From Dolomedes plantarius (taxonomy: Eukaryota; Arthropoda; Arachnida; Araneae; Dolomedidae): a stretch of DNA of 64,000 nt. The position numbers and the translations under genes are program-made. Below, one piece after another: positions 24,109 to 37,890 of this stretch. The first letter of the stretch is position 1. Each line of letters begins with the position of its first letter. The notes under the pieces are model-generated. The model was given only the letters and a program-made list of their open reading frames with translations. It made no database searches and was not told the DNA's origin. The stretch spans positions 163,667,850 through 163,731,849 of the forward strand of contig OU015496.1 of NCBI GenBank assembly GCA_907164885.2, given 5' to 3'.

Positions 24109-24189
24109 CCCGGAATAAACAGCTTTTATAGCTGTTCATTCCGGGTCCTGTCTATGATCCTGACTTTTATAGTCAGGACCATAGACAGG
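24109..24189. other. Two adjacent near-perfect hairpins with matching design
   Basis: Hairpin 1 (24109-24145): CCCGGAAT...ATTCCGGG closing AACAGCT/AGCTGTT. Hairpin 2 (24147-24189): CCTGTCTATG...CATAGACAGG closing TCCTGACT/AGTCAGGA. Each has one A-C mismatch at the same relative place and a TTTAT-type loop. Stems are 15 and 18 bp. No surrounding element was identified. Confidence 0.8.
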
Positions 24190-24420
24190 TTGTTGATGTT
24201 GTTCCAATGTAACAGGCACTTTTGCCTTTCGACTTTCTCCCAATCATCGCGAGATTAGTTGGTTTCTTATAATGGGTGCACCGTATAGACGAACTAACAC
24301 AGCACCTAGCACCACCACTATTTTGACCAAGCATCTCCCAGTGGCGACACCTGGTGTTTAAATAGGTTTAGATAACAGATTCTGGTGAGGTAAATCGAGT
24401 AAAGGGAGGATATCAGTTTA

Positions 24421-24785
24421 ACTAGAAGATGTAGCTGTTGTTGGTGTTGTTGTTAATGCCCCCTAGCTTAAAGTGCTCCAGACCAGGTCCATATAGGTTT
24501 AGCGGAATAAGAAGTGCGGCTCCTATTTGCAGTAGTACCACCAGGGTCGGAGTCCGTCTTGGGTCCCGGTGGGTGCCATTTTGATTGAGCACTCGCAGAA
24601 GCAACATCGTGAGGGATTGTTCCCTCTTCCACCCTCTCTAAAATCATAGAAGTTCATTTCGGGCTACGGATTTAGAGTGCCCATATCCGGTCTAGAAACG
24701 GAGGTACTGAATGGCGCTTGTCGAGATTCGAACTGAGCACCCTCGGTGTGGAAAGCGGATGCGCTACCACTCGGCTACCTCAGGC
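24421..24785 (-). repeat. tRNA-derived SINE (family with AAC-rich tail)
   Basis: Read on the - strand from 24785: GGTAGCCGAGTGGTAGCGC as A-box region and GTTCGAATCTC as B-box region at 24723-24776, then an unrelated body, ending in a tail of AAC repeats (complement of TGTTGTTGGTGTTGTTGTT at 24434). A diverged relative is at 56740-57083. Confidence 0.7.
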
Positions 24786-26675
24786 CTTGAACTCGAAGAT
24801 TTTGAATCATCATATTAAACTATGGGAATTTTCCTATCAATAATTTTTAATCACAAATTAGCAAATGCAGAACTTTTTTATTTGTTGCAGATTATACTTA
24901 AATGTTTTTTCCTTGTAATAATTTTGCCTGTATGCGATTAATAAATCATAGTTGTTAGTTATCCATAAAGTAATTTTTTTACAAGGAAATATGATTGTAA
25001 TATAACACACTATATATCATTCGTAAATAAACTATTCTTTGTGTAAGTCGAGGTTAACTTTAAAGAACAAAGCAAAAGAAGGTTTTGTCAACATATTTTC
25101 TAAAATTTTTACTCTTTTTTACTCGATAAATAGAAACGGATGATTATTTTCAATTTTTATGTATTTATTCTTATTTCTCGGGGTTGTTTTACAGCCTTAT
25201 TTATATTTACTGTAGTCAACATTCAAACAAGTTTTTTTGTTTTTTGTTTTTCCCAGGTCGGAGAATCAGTTGACATAGCAGATTTCATTTTACAAGTTTA
25301 GCTCTGGGGAAAATTTTCTCACCGTACTTTTCTTACCTCACAGATTTAGAAATTTAAATTCTTTAGTTCTGTTCCTTGAACTTTTCAAATCAAGCTTTTC
25401 AAAAAACTTTTTATTTTAATTTTTTTAAGATCATTTTAATGTTGCAAGGATAAATACCAATGACTTAATGCCCCGTGAAAAAAAAAAGGACTGAAAAAAA
25501 TTATTTATAAAATTTTTTATTCCTTACAAGACCTTGTTGAAAGCAAGTTCTTATATGGAAAATTTACAGAATTTAAACACGAGATTATTTTTTAAGGGGG
25601 TCCAAAACACAAAATTCTTCATGTTTTCAAAAAAATTGATTGTATTAAAATATTTTCTGTTCTTTTCCGCTTAAAATGACATTTAAATCGTTTTTCTATC
25701 TTAATTAGAACAGGATATATTAATTTTTTGTTTTGCAACATTCTAATAGCAGCCAATCTTTGTTTAAACCCGTAAATGCGTTTTTCTGCATGATGGGTTT
25801 TTTTCACCATTTCTCGTCTTTAAATTATTATAAGTCAAGAACCGTTAAAGATAAATGGTTCAAACTTGGAACATGTCTTTTTCAATTATTTTACTTTAAT
25901 TTTAACACAGCAAATTTGAAAAAATTATTTGCTTTTGAAAATATAATTTTTTAAAAATAAGTTATGTAATTTTTTTTTTTAATTTTTACTCTAAGTATTT
26001 TTAAGTTTTTTTAAATTAATATTTTTAAAAATGCTAAATCAGAATTTAAACTTATATATTTCTATTTAATTAAATGAAAAAATCTGAAATTCGACTTATA
26101 ATATTTCGAGTTATAACGATTTTAAATTACCCCACTTTTTTTTTTATTTTAAATTTTAAAATTTTTTTAATACTTTTTGATAAGTTTTATGGTGTGATTT
26201 TGATTACAAATTATATGGTTCACCATCACAAAAAATTCAAAATTTTAACTCAATAAATATTTTTTTAAATGTTTCACGGACCCGCATAACTGGAGGCAAA
26301 AATCTTTTATTGATATAAAATGTTGTAGTTAGGCATTATTTCATCTTTTTTCTCATTTCTTTAAAAGGAAGATACATTGAAGTTTTTTTATACGAAAAAT
26401 TTACAAAATTTTAGCATGGTATTTTTACCGACATAAAATGGAATGAGCATTTTTTTTAATTTAATATCTTTCAACGAATTAACTCATTTGATTTCCGCAG
26501 GCCCGTTGAAATTGAAAATTGCCGTTACAATGAAGAAAGAAGTCATGCGCAGGACTTTTTTAGGCATCAACTCTATTTTTTTATCTTGAAAAAACAATAT
26601 TACCTATCATCCAAAGGAATTTTTTTTTCATCTCATCACATGTTTTAAATCATACCTCACTTTATACATCTTTAG
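24786..26675. other. AT-rich non-coding DNA, no assignable feature
   Basis: High A/T with many homopolymers. The frames seen at 25619-26256 are low-complexity. No copies of the missing protease exons were found here. Confidence 0.5.
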
Positions 26676-26788
26676 ATTCTGAGACTGCTCCGAAAATATT
26701 ACAGACCACAAAGGATACCAGACCTTACGTACTGTGCTCTGTTCTACGGCTTCTACAAAATCACCGTAAATGAAAAATACATGTGCAC

Positions 26789-29166
26789 TAGGGTGGTTCA
26801 AAAAAATCGATTTTTTTATTTCGGAATCGCGTTACCTCTCAAAAGTTGGAGTTTGGTATCCTCAATTGGGGAAAAGTTTAAAAAAAATTCTAAGTTGACA
26901 TCTTCAGTTCGCGCATGAGGCTGAAAATTTGAAAAAATATGTTAAAAATTGAAATTTTCAAAAAATAACAAAATTAGTTTTCTTTTAATTTTGTATAATG
27001 CAACAGTCATAAATTGCCAGTATATAGCGTAGTTTGAACCAAAAAAAATATTTTATAGCTTTTGCATAATATCTTTAGTTCGCGCATACGCCTTAAATTG
27101 GGCTAAAATTGCCTAAAATTTGAAATTTACGTGTTTAATAAACACTAATACATAAATGACATATTTACGTTTCAAAAGTATTTTAAAAATTCTAAATTTG
27201 TTGAATATAACCTTTTATTACAGTATTATACGTACAAGTATAGTTACACACACATTTATATGTATATAATAACATTGCATGTCATAGCTAATTACAGAAT
27301 GATTTATAGATTTTACCTATTTTTTGTGTCTTTAAGATTCCTCAGATGTGTTGGGCATTGTTTTAAATTGAGATTTATAGTCAAATGATGGCATAGTTGA
27401 CCTTGAGAGCAAAGTTGTCCTTATGAAACCATCCCTGTTCTCTTCTCCACACACTTTAGTACAAGATTATGTTACGAGCTTTACAATTCTTTCGACACTT
27501 TGCGTGTGGCAAGGAAATTTAATTAGCTCGAACTCTGGGAGAACATTAGTATTAATAAGTTCTTCTAGGCTTTGCGTTGACACATTGCTCATTATTGGAG
27601 GAGGTGTAAGTTTGCACTTGGACCAATCAATAATTTCAATGTAATTTGAAGCTGCAAAATTGATGGTCGGTGGTTGAAAAGTTCGCACCGATTTCCCTTT
27701 TGGTTCTTGTTTTCTTGCTTTTAGCAATCTTCGATAAGCTAGCTGTCTTATGTGCACTCTCTCATCTAGTACCATTGAAATTAAAAGATTTTCGGGATGA
27801 CAAAAATACGCATTCCTCTGAATGACAGGATCAATTATTTTACGTACCCTGTCAGGAAGCTGCCTTGTCTTCTTTAAAAATTTAAACACGTGAACTGCTC
27901 CAAACTTTACATAGGGATGCATTTTAATTCCAAACCATACTGGAGCGTATATCTTCATAATATAGCTGACCAGCAGTTTAATTTCGTCAGAAGGTTTTAC
28001 TTTGGAAATATATAGTCTTAAGATCCTATTTGCACAAGTTAACCACCTAGAGTTACTAAGAGGACCAGGATCTTTCACAGCGAGATCTGGCGCACACTCT
28101 CCTGTCTTGACTCTTCGGTAAATATTAAGTAAATACTGTTGGTCCTTGCCTAAGTCAGTTTTGGTCACATTTATCTCCTCACTATTAATCGTTTCAAAAT
28201 TAGCAACAGGGGTTTTTTCATAGTCAGTCAACTTCTTGCCAATTTGTTCTGAGAAACTTGTGGGTCCTGTAGTATCACCACCTACACTTTCAAACAAATG
28301 TCTGAGCGGAAGTTCGTTGAAATGTAATAAACATATAAACCATTGTAAAGGACGACCAAGTTTAAGCTCAAGGTTACGAATAACACCATTTTTCCATCCT
28401 GTGTTAGTCGCTGCTCCGTCACATCCAATTGCAACAAGCTTAACATAATCAAAGTTATTGTTTTCTAAATAGCAAAAGATGCTATTAGCTATTTCACTTC
28501 CAGTGGCCCTTGGAGGTGTCACATCTCCAAGATACTTTCCACCAGGCTCTTGAACCAAGCTGGTGTGCTCCTCTTTCTTTAGTCTGCGATACATTTTGTT
28601 ATAATTCGTTTCCTGATAATAAGTGTTATCTTTTCTCCTGTCAAAATACAGTCCATGTAACTCTACATTTGGAGAGTCTGATTGTAAAGAGTATCGAATT
28701 TTATGTTTTTCTCGTCTGATCTTACTCTTATCTATTACTAGAGACATATCTCTTTCATTTATCAAGTCGGCGGTGGAATAAGAATGCGACGACGCGGCGC
28801 CAACTTAGCGCTTGCCGGTCAGTTACTGTTGTTCAGTTTTTGACATTTTTTCAAATTTTAAGCCTCATGCGCGAACAGAATATATCATCTAAAAGTTATA
28901 ATTTTATTTTTAGGTTGAAACTACGCTATATACTGGCAATTTATGGCTGTTCCATTATACAAAATTACAAAAAAATCTAATTTTGTTATTTTTTGAAAAT
29001 TTCAATTTTTAACATATTTTTTCAAACTTTCAGCCTCATGCGCGAACTGAAGATGTCAACTTAGATTTTTTTTTTATTTTTCCCCAATTGAGGATACCAA
29101 ACTACAACTTTTGAGAAGTAACGCGATTCCCAAATAAAAAAAATCGATTTTTTTCGAACCACCCTA
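26789..29166 (-). mobile_element. hAT-like DNA transposon, full length, 8-bp TSD
   Basis: Ends TAGGGTGGTTC and GAACCACCCTA, and the inverted repeats extend to about 250 bp (26789-27041 and 28913-29166). Target duplication ATGTGCAC at 26781-26788 and 29167-29174 is perfect. An 8-bp duplication is shared by hAT and P superfamilies; the encoded protein fits a hAT-like type better. Length 2378 bp. Confidence 0.88.
27467..28765 (-). CDS. hAT-like transposase, nearly full length, premature stop near the end
   Basis: A 432-residue frame. Visible catalytic-type features: LHGLYFDRRKD with Asp 42, IGCDGAATNTG with Asp 116, then CLLHFNELPLRHLF (Cys 145, His 148), the C-x2-H pattern found in hAT RNase H-fold transposases. 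The C-terminal CHTQSVERIVKLVT is followed by TAA, but the same frame continues for about 40 codons (CGEENRDGFIR...), indicating a late nonsense change. I recall this protein as a multicopy arthropod family, often unnamed. No BED finger is visible at the N-terminus, which may be incomplete. The enzyme would cut and reinsert its own element. Confidence 0.7.
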   Translation of the reverse strand: MINERDMSLVIDKSKIRREKHKIRYSLQSDSPNVELHGLYFDRRKDNTYYQETNYNKMYRRLKKEEHTSLVQEPGGKYLGDVTPPRATGSEIANSIFCYLENNNFDYVKLVAIGCDGAATNTGWKNGVIRNLELKLGRPLQWFICLLHFNELPLRHLFESVGGDTTGPTSFSEQIGKKLTDYEKTPVANFETINSEEINVTKTDLGKDQQYLLNIYRRVKTGECAPDLAVKDPGPLSNSRWLTCANRILRLYISKVKPSDEIKLLVSYIMKIYAPVWFGIKMHPYVKFGAVHVFKFLKKTRQLPDRVRKIIDPVIQRNAYFCHPENLLISMVLDERVHIRQLAYRRLLKARKQEPKGKSVRTFQPPTINFAASNYIEIIDWSKCKLTPPPIMSNVSTQSLEELINTNVLPEFELIKFPCHTQSVERIVKLVT

Positions 29167-29205
29167 ATGTGCACGAACGCCTACCGGGACACCGGAATTT
29201 GTCTG

Positions 29206-29439
29206 GTGAGTACAAAAGTGCAGATCCTTTACTTCTTTCCAATGAAATGCAACTTATGAAAATGTTAATTTTTGGTTTTTGGCACCTTCTGATTAAACAT
29301 GAAGATAAATTTTCTTCTGGAAAGAGTAATACCTTTAACTGATTTTTTCAAAATAAAATATTTATTTCAATTTCAGATGTAAAGAGGGGCTCTTAGTTCA
29401 AGAGACTGATAAGTAATATATATAGAGATAGATAGATAT
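29206..29439. other. Intron-like remainder after orphan exon, no feature
   Basis: Follows the GTGAG donor; AT-rich, no exon 3 homologue seen. Confidence 0.4.
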
Positions 29440-29570
<131 letters not shown>

Positions 29571-29574
29571 ACAT

Positions 29575-30303
29575 TAAATAATTGTAAATCAATTGTTACT
29601 TTTGATTTTAAAGATTTATTCAATAATATCAATATAAATTATTTAAATAGAATAATTATAAAGTTAGTACATAATAATATTCAATACTTAAGCAAATATT
29701 TTAATCTTACTCATTTCAATAGGCTCTTAGATTTTTTTACTAAACATAAGTATATAGTCCACAATTATAGAATATACTTACAGACTAAAGGTGTACCACA
29801 AGGTGGAAATGCTTCTAGTATGCTAGCCAATTTATACTTACATTATTTTGAAGTTGATAATATTGATAATATTGATAATAGCAATTACAACATATTTAGA
29901 TATATTGATTATATAATAGAAATTAATGAAACTAATAATAATATAGCCTTAAATTTTTAACCTCATAATCTGGAACTAATACAAAGTAGCCAAAATAATA
30001 TTAATGTAAACTCTTTCGATATTATCATCAAATTAAATACTCATTGCAATTTTACTTTTGATTTATATGATAAAAGATCAGATTATGATTTTAATGTTGT
30101 TAAATTTCAAAATTATTCTAACTTGTTTACATAAATCTGTTTTCAATCGCATAATTGGAAATCAGCTAGTACGTATAAATAGGCTTTGTTCTAAAGACAA
30201 TAGGAAGAAGCATATTTTAGACTTGTTGGTTGTGATAAAACGTAATCATTACCCTGATAGTCTTTCCAAGCACGTAATAGGTTGTTTTAGATTTAATGAA
30301 TAG
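29575..30303 (+). pseudogene. Reverse transcriptase remnant (Penelope-like or related)
   Basis: Downstream of the TA tract the frame reads [13 protein letters not shown] (RT motif with first Asp), then [18 protein letters not shown] and [10 protein letters not shown]. The catalytic YxDD box is altered to Y-I-D-Y, so activity is lost. After a TAA at 29958 another in-frame segment ends VKFQNY and shifts to a frame with RIIGNQLVRINRLC and YPDSLSKHVI, the thumb region. The motif style matches Penelope-like or related RTs; no GIY-YIG nuclease is present. Composition is extremely AT-rich, unlike the other mobile genes here. Confidence 0.6.
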
Positions 30304-30845
30304 CTTGTTCTGTTGCAATTAATTAGTAATACAAAAAAATAAGTAAAATAATAAGATTAATTAGTGAAAATAACTACTAAAAATTAATATTAATTAATAA
30401 TAATTAAATTCTTAAGTAATAATAATAAATAATAAATAATATTAATTTACTCTCAGTAATAATAATGACAGTAATTTATTTAGGTCACAGTCTCCATAGT
30501 AAGTCTGCTTCTGTGTGTCCATTAGCTCCATGGTTGCAAAGATTGTGACATTAGTCTTCTTGCGGTTTCCTACTCTTAACTTCCACTTTGTCAAGCGCCA
30601 GGCTTGGTGTTCTTTTAACACAACTTTTTATTCAGTTCTTCTGTTTCTTATGCATTGTACGGTGTCTAAGTATTTTTATTGATTAGATCACACTTATCAG
30701 AAACAATCCATTGGTTTTTAGACAGTATCGGCACCGCTGATGAAGAGATGCTGTCTAAAACTTATTTAATACTTGTCTTTTCATGTTTTTAGATCCTGGC
30801 TACAAGTAATTTTAGAGCTTATACTGGTTTTTCACTTTCAACTTT

Positions 30846-30848
<3 letters not shown>
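30304..30848. other. Non-coding DNA, no assignable feature
   Basis: A block of AATAATAAT-rich sequence at 30310-30480, then unique AT-rich DNA. Confidence 0.45.

Positions 30849-30899
<51 letters not shown>
30849..30899. repeat. (TA)n microsatellite, left of mariner
   Basis: About 50 bp of TA directly abutting the mariner terminus; a matching TA tract lies at the other end of the element. Confidence 0.95.
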
Positions 30900-30903
<4 letters not shown>

Positions 30904-32197
30904 GGCTGTTCACACATTTTTTAGACAATGTGTATTGTATTCACAAAACTAAATTACATAAAATTCTTGTGTTTTAAATGTTCTATTTGACTTCCCTTAT
31001 TCTGAACTATCTTTCGACACCGCAATTTCCAGAATAATAATGCCTTTTGAAGTGTCAGAAGAGGTATTCTATCCCATTCCTCCTGAACAGCTTTCCAGAG
31101 TCCTGTAAGGGTTTCGGGACGACGTTTGGATAATGTAGATTTTAAAAGTCCGAAAGCCCAAAAATCCATAGGTGATACATCGGAAGATTTAGTAGGGATA
31201 TCATTGAAGGGTATGGCCTTGATACCAGTTTTTTGTTCCATTTCTTTTAGGAAATTTACAGTGGATTTTGCTGTGTGCCTGCTAGCTTTGTCCTGATGGA
31301 GTCTCACAGATTGATGGCACTGTGGGTCAAGCGATGGTATTTCATTCAGAAAAATTGGCGATTAAATATGTTCTTGATAGTATTTGGAGTTAATCTTGAC
31401 ATTTTTTCCACTCTCTTTATTTTTAACTTGCCATTATAAGAAAAACCAGCAACAATCATGTATCCCTTAGAAAAACTTACTTTCGGTTCTTTGAACCATG
31501 TACTTAAATTTTTTTCTCCCCTTTTATGATTATAAATGGCTCTTTTTTTGTTGCAATCATTTAAATACACCCATGATTCATCTATTGTGACAATTGTTTT
31601 CCATTTTTCTTTGGATAAGTGTTTCTCATATAGAATTCTGCAGCGTGTCCTGCGTTCAGCGATATGATTTGGAAGAAGACGATGCACATTGCGTTTTTTT
31701 CGCTTTCTTAAGATTTAAATCAACGTTTATCATTTTGTTAACAGTGGACACCGAGCATTTTAATGATTTTGCAACTGTCCTTTGACTAGGGGGATTTTCT
31801 TTTAACATTAAACTACGTACCTTTTCAATAGTCGAAGATGTCCGTTTTTTCCTTGGATACTTGTTTGGAATTTTTGTCGCACTTGAGGCTCCAATTTGAC
31901 GTTTTTTTCCTTTCTTGTTGACGATATTACCTATCGACGCTTTAGATATCACAAAACCATGACTCTCACATCGTTTTTGGATAACGGAGTATGCATATTT
32001 CTCTTCGGAAAGAGCATAAATGTAGCCTTCGAACCACTGCTTTGTTAAAAACGCCATTTTGAATAAAAACAAAACTTTCAAGCCACAGACGATAATTTTG
32101 ACTTTTAAAAACATAGTACAATTGCAATTATTTCTTTTGCAGCAAACGAATTTTTATTACCGCTTACCAAAATCATCTAAAAAATGTGTGAACAGTC

Positions 32198-32201
<4 letters not shown>
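30900..32201 (-). mobile_element. Tc1/mariner transposon copy 1 (DD41D spacing), inserted in a TA repeat
   Basis: Ends CAGAGGCTGTTCACACATTT and its complement AAATGTGTGAACAGTCTCTG with TA on each side. Length 1302 bp. The transposase lies on the - strand in three overlapping frames. A second copy of almost the same length and sequence is at 60040-61344. Confidence 0.92.
30954..32114 (-). pseudogene. DD41D-type mariner transposase, two frameshifts
   Basis: From 32114: an N-terminal helix-turn-helix region (FEGYIYALSEEKYAYSVI, SQRTVAKSLKCSVSTVNKMI), a frameshift near 31690 in a T run, then TIDESW with the first catalytic Asp, a second frameshift near 31350, LHQDKASRHTAK with the second Asp and SPMDFWAFG with the third. 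I count 41 residues between second and third Asp, the DD41D arrangement known from a Tc1/mariner subfamily. The frameshift near 31350 is shared with copy 2; the T-run frameshift is private to this copy. Confidence 0.85.

Positions 32202-32287
<86 letters not shown>
32202..32287. repeat. Compound TA/TG microsatellite, right of mariner
   Basis: TA tract, TG tract and TA tract in succession, starting exactly at the mariner end. Confidence 0.95.
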
Positions 32288-34976
<2,689 letters not shown>

Positions 34977-35249
34977 GATCGTAAACTATGTCGACAAACT
35001 AAGAGGGGTGAGGGGTGATGGCACGCATCAAGACAAAAATATTTTCAATGGAACCTAGGGCCGCATTCTCCTCAGTTTTTCAGAAAAGCGCAAAGTTTAT
35101 TGTCCAGGTTGAACTTTCGTCACTGGAATAAAAAATGAGAATAAATCAAATTATATGTTGCACAATCCCATTTAGACAAGAGAAAGAATCAAAATAGATG
35201 CCCAATATGGCGTCCAAGAGTGTCGCTGAACAGCTGCCACCCACGAATG

Positions 35250-35722
35250 CAGGCCCTGATTTTCCATTAGGCCCAGTAGGCCCGGGCCTAGGGGCCTCCG
35301 AATGTTTGGGGCCCAGCCAAAATTTTTATTTTAAAAGGAAAAAAATCCCAATTCAAATTTTTTTTTATTTTACCTATTTTAATAGCAATTTTTTTATATA
35401 TCCTTTCAAATTTGATTGATTGGTTGGCTCATCATATGTATAGTTATATCTATAGTGTATATAAGGGATTAATAAGATTTCTGGTTGCATTGTATTGGTG
35501 TTTTAATGATGAAGTTAATATGTTGCATTGCTTTTTGTTATTTGATATTGTTCTAGGCTTCTGCGCTTCAAATGGCCAATTCTTGGTAAAATGGTACTTT
35601 CACAATGATTCATGATTATTTTTTTATGTGTCAGTTTTGGAAATTTTACGCCCACATCAGTGTTAGGGGGGCCCCCATCCCGAGTTGTGCCTATAGTCCA
35701 GAATTTTCTAAATCGGGCCCTG
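35250..35722. mobile_element. hAT MITE, copy 1, 8-bp TSD
   Basis: Termini CAGGCCCTGATTT and AAATCGGGCCCTG, flanked by CACGAATG on both sides (35242-35249 and 35723-35730). 473 bp without coding capacity. The internal sequence matches the copy at 42018-42491. Confidence 0.93.
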
Positions 35723-35746
35723 CACGAATGAAAAACTGTCCCACCT

Positions 35747-36160
35747 TCACATATACTCCTGGTGTCGTGTTAATCTTGTCTGCTGCAACAACGATTCTCG
35801 CGACGAGATCTTCCACTGAGTCCATAGGTGCCTCGTGTACATCAATGATTTCATGTGTCTCCCAAAGAAGTGCAATAGATTTAGGTCCGGTGAGCGTGGA
35901 GCCCAAGCCACAGGTCCCTGACGTCCAATCCATCGTCCAGGATATCCGACTTTCAGAAAGTGGCGGGCCGTGGTACTAAAGTGCAGTGGAGCTCCATCAC
36001 GAGTAGACAACATGCACTTTGGTGTGGTGAGCAGAACAGCTTGCATGGTACCAGAAAGCACTTGCTCCATGAAGACAAGGTACGCTGAGCTGGTGAGATT
36101 TTCTGCCAAGATATACGATCCTACCAGCCAATCATCAACTATACCTGCCCAGATGTTCAC
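35747..36160 (-). pseudogene. Mariner-like transposase C-terminal half, catalytic residue lost
   Basis: The frame reads NIWAGIVDDWLVGSYIL, then TRDGAPLHFS (second Asp region, usually HDGAP), RWIGRQGPVAW and SPDLNLLHFF. In relatives the last motif is SPDL-P-DFF, so the third catalytic residue appears changed from Asp to His. The N-terminal DNA-binding part and first Asp are absent. The frame is truncated by the MITE insertion at its C-terminal side. Confidence 0.8.
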
Positions 36161-36414
36161 TGAAAATCTCTTCTAGTGTTTACGGTGGGTAGTAGAGGGG
36201 TCTTTCTCTGATCTCAATAAGTTTCTGCAACTTGTAATTTGGTTTATTCTCATTTTTTTCAGTGACGAAAGTTCAACTTGGACACTGAACTTTACGCTTT
36301 TCTGACAGATTGAGGATAATGCGGCTCTAAGTTCTATTGTAAACATTGCTCGTCTTGATGAGTACCTATCACCCCTCACCCCTCTTAGTTTCTCGGCATA
36401 GTTTATGATTACCT

Positions 36415-36416
<2 letters not shown>

Positions 36417-36483
<67 letters not shown>
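36417..36483. repeat. Compound (TA)n(TG)n microsatellite
   Basis: TATATACATATATA followed by about 35 bp of TG. Confidence 0.95.
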
Positions 36484-36484
<1 letters not shown>

Positions 36485-37890
36485 TGTATAAAAACAATAC
36501 TATCTAGAAAATGCAATTTTTTTCCTCCTGAAAACTAAGAAAGAAGGTAGGAAAGGACCTTCAAAAAAGCTATACTTGGGGCTCCAGAGTGTTTTAGTCT
36601 AAAGTGGACCCTGAATATATTGCCCACTCTCCTACTCATCTGACGTCAAACATTTTAGAGGAACGGCCTCTCTGCCTATTAGTTTCAATAATTTTCCAGC
36701 TGTATGTGAAAAATCAAACCGTACTTAAGATATTCCGATTACTTTCATATCAAATAAGCTAAAACCGTGTTAAATAAATTCCTGAGATGCTCAAATAATG
36801 CATTCCAAGTTTCAAAACCAAATTTAGTGAAGAGACACTTTAATATATGTGATTCAAAATATGATACATCTGAAAAGAATGTAAAATTACGAAACGTATA
36901 ACCTCCGGCTCTTGTCTCGTCGTGTGACGATTTAGCGTTTCGCCCACCTGTCGAAACAATTATTGCTCCATTGTTATACCGGCCGGCCATTATTTTATAT
37001 CTTATCGGTTCCAAAGGGGAACACACAGAAGAAAAAAAGAGAGCAAGAAAAAAAGACAACGTCTCATCAGTTTTAGAAAAAACAGTTAGAAAAACTGTAC
37101 GCCAGCTCTTAGATAACCTAATCGTAAAGCTGGCCTTCAGTGCGATATATGTTGATCTCATTTCTACTCTGTTATGCCGGCCGTTTCCCGATAAGTGCTG
37201 ACAACGAAATCACCTTGACTTTAAATTTGACGTTTGCTGTCGCATTTTAGACACTCTTTAAAAGAATCCAATTCTAACCTTTGTTTAACTGAAAAGCTGT
37301 GGCCAAAAGGTGGTATTTTGGTAAAAGATTTTCTGCCGTTAGTGAAAACTGACCTAGTTTGGGTATAAAACTTCACAAAATGCTTTTTGATTTCTCGTTC
37401 ATTACGTGAGATATAAGCCTAACTTTTTAGTCTCTGGCCAGTTTCACTTGGGGTCGCTTTTCAGTCGCACCTCTTTCCCAAAACCTTCTCAACGCTTCAT
37501 ACTGCTGTCCTCCGGCCGTTTAAAATATAGATTACTTTTCATGGAAATTATGAACGTGTGTAGATTGTGATTGTAAGCCTAAAAGAGAAAGCGAAATAGT
37601 GAAAAAAAATCATCTGCCGCCGTTGTCATATCCAAAGATTCTTTCACTAACTATACTGGTGCCACATCAGAAAATATTGTAATGGAGGTAGGCAAAAAAA
37701 GTAGGTTTCGCAGTGGCTTAACCTCTTTTTATCCCGTATACCTGTGCATTTAACTGAATATTCAAACCCAGTCGATTCTTTGATTTCACCTCAGGCTTAA
37801 AAGGCCAGTGTGGGTCGGACCCCGCACAGAGGTTCGTCGGAAGACAGCTCATTTAGAATCTTTTTCTGGGCCCAGAATTGAATGAGTTGA
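36484..37890. other. Unique-looking non-coding DNA, moderate GC
   Basis: Less AT-rich than the average of the window, with CCGGCCGGCC-type patches near 36980 and 37175. The longest frame (36745-37161, - strand) has no family motif and the reverse strand is also open, so I do not call it a gene. Confidence 0.45.

Larger units (their letters stand above)
26676..29205 (+). pseudogene. Orphan serine-protease exon, frameshifted and split by a transposon
   Basis: Homologous to the exon at 3189-3337. It starts after TTTAG (26675) and begins DSETAPKILQTTK (compare DAEVSPMELRTTE). It then shifts frame, with about 5 nt fewer than the paralogue near 26717, and continues YCALFYGFYKI and, beyond the insertion, NAYRDTGICL before a GTGAG donor at 29206. 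A hAT-like element sits between 26789 and 29166, flanked by ATGTGCAC on both sides. Splice sites and the conserved Gly-Ile-Cys segment remain visible. No partner exons were found on either side inside the window, so this is a dead relic of a tandem protease duplicate. Confidence 0.85.

Noticed and set aside
36745..37161. 138-residue open frame on the - strand
   Set aside because: No family motif, an overlapping frame on the other strand, and no splice or repeat context.
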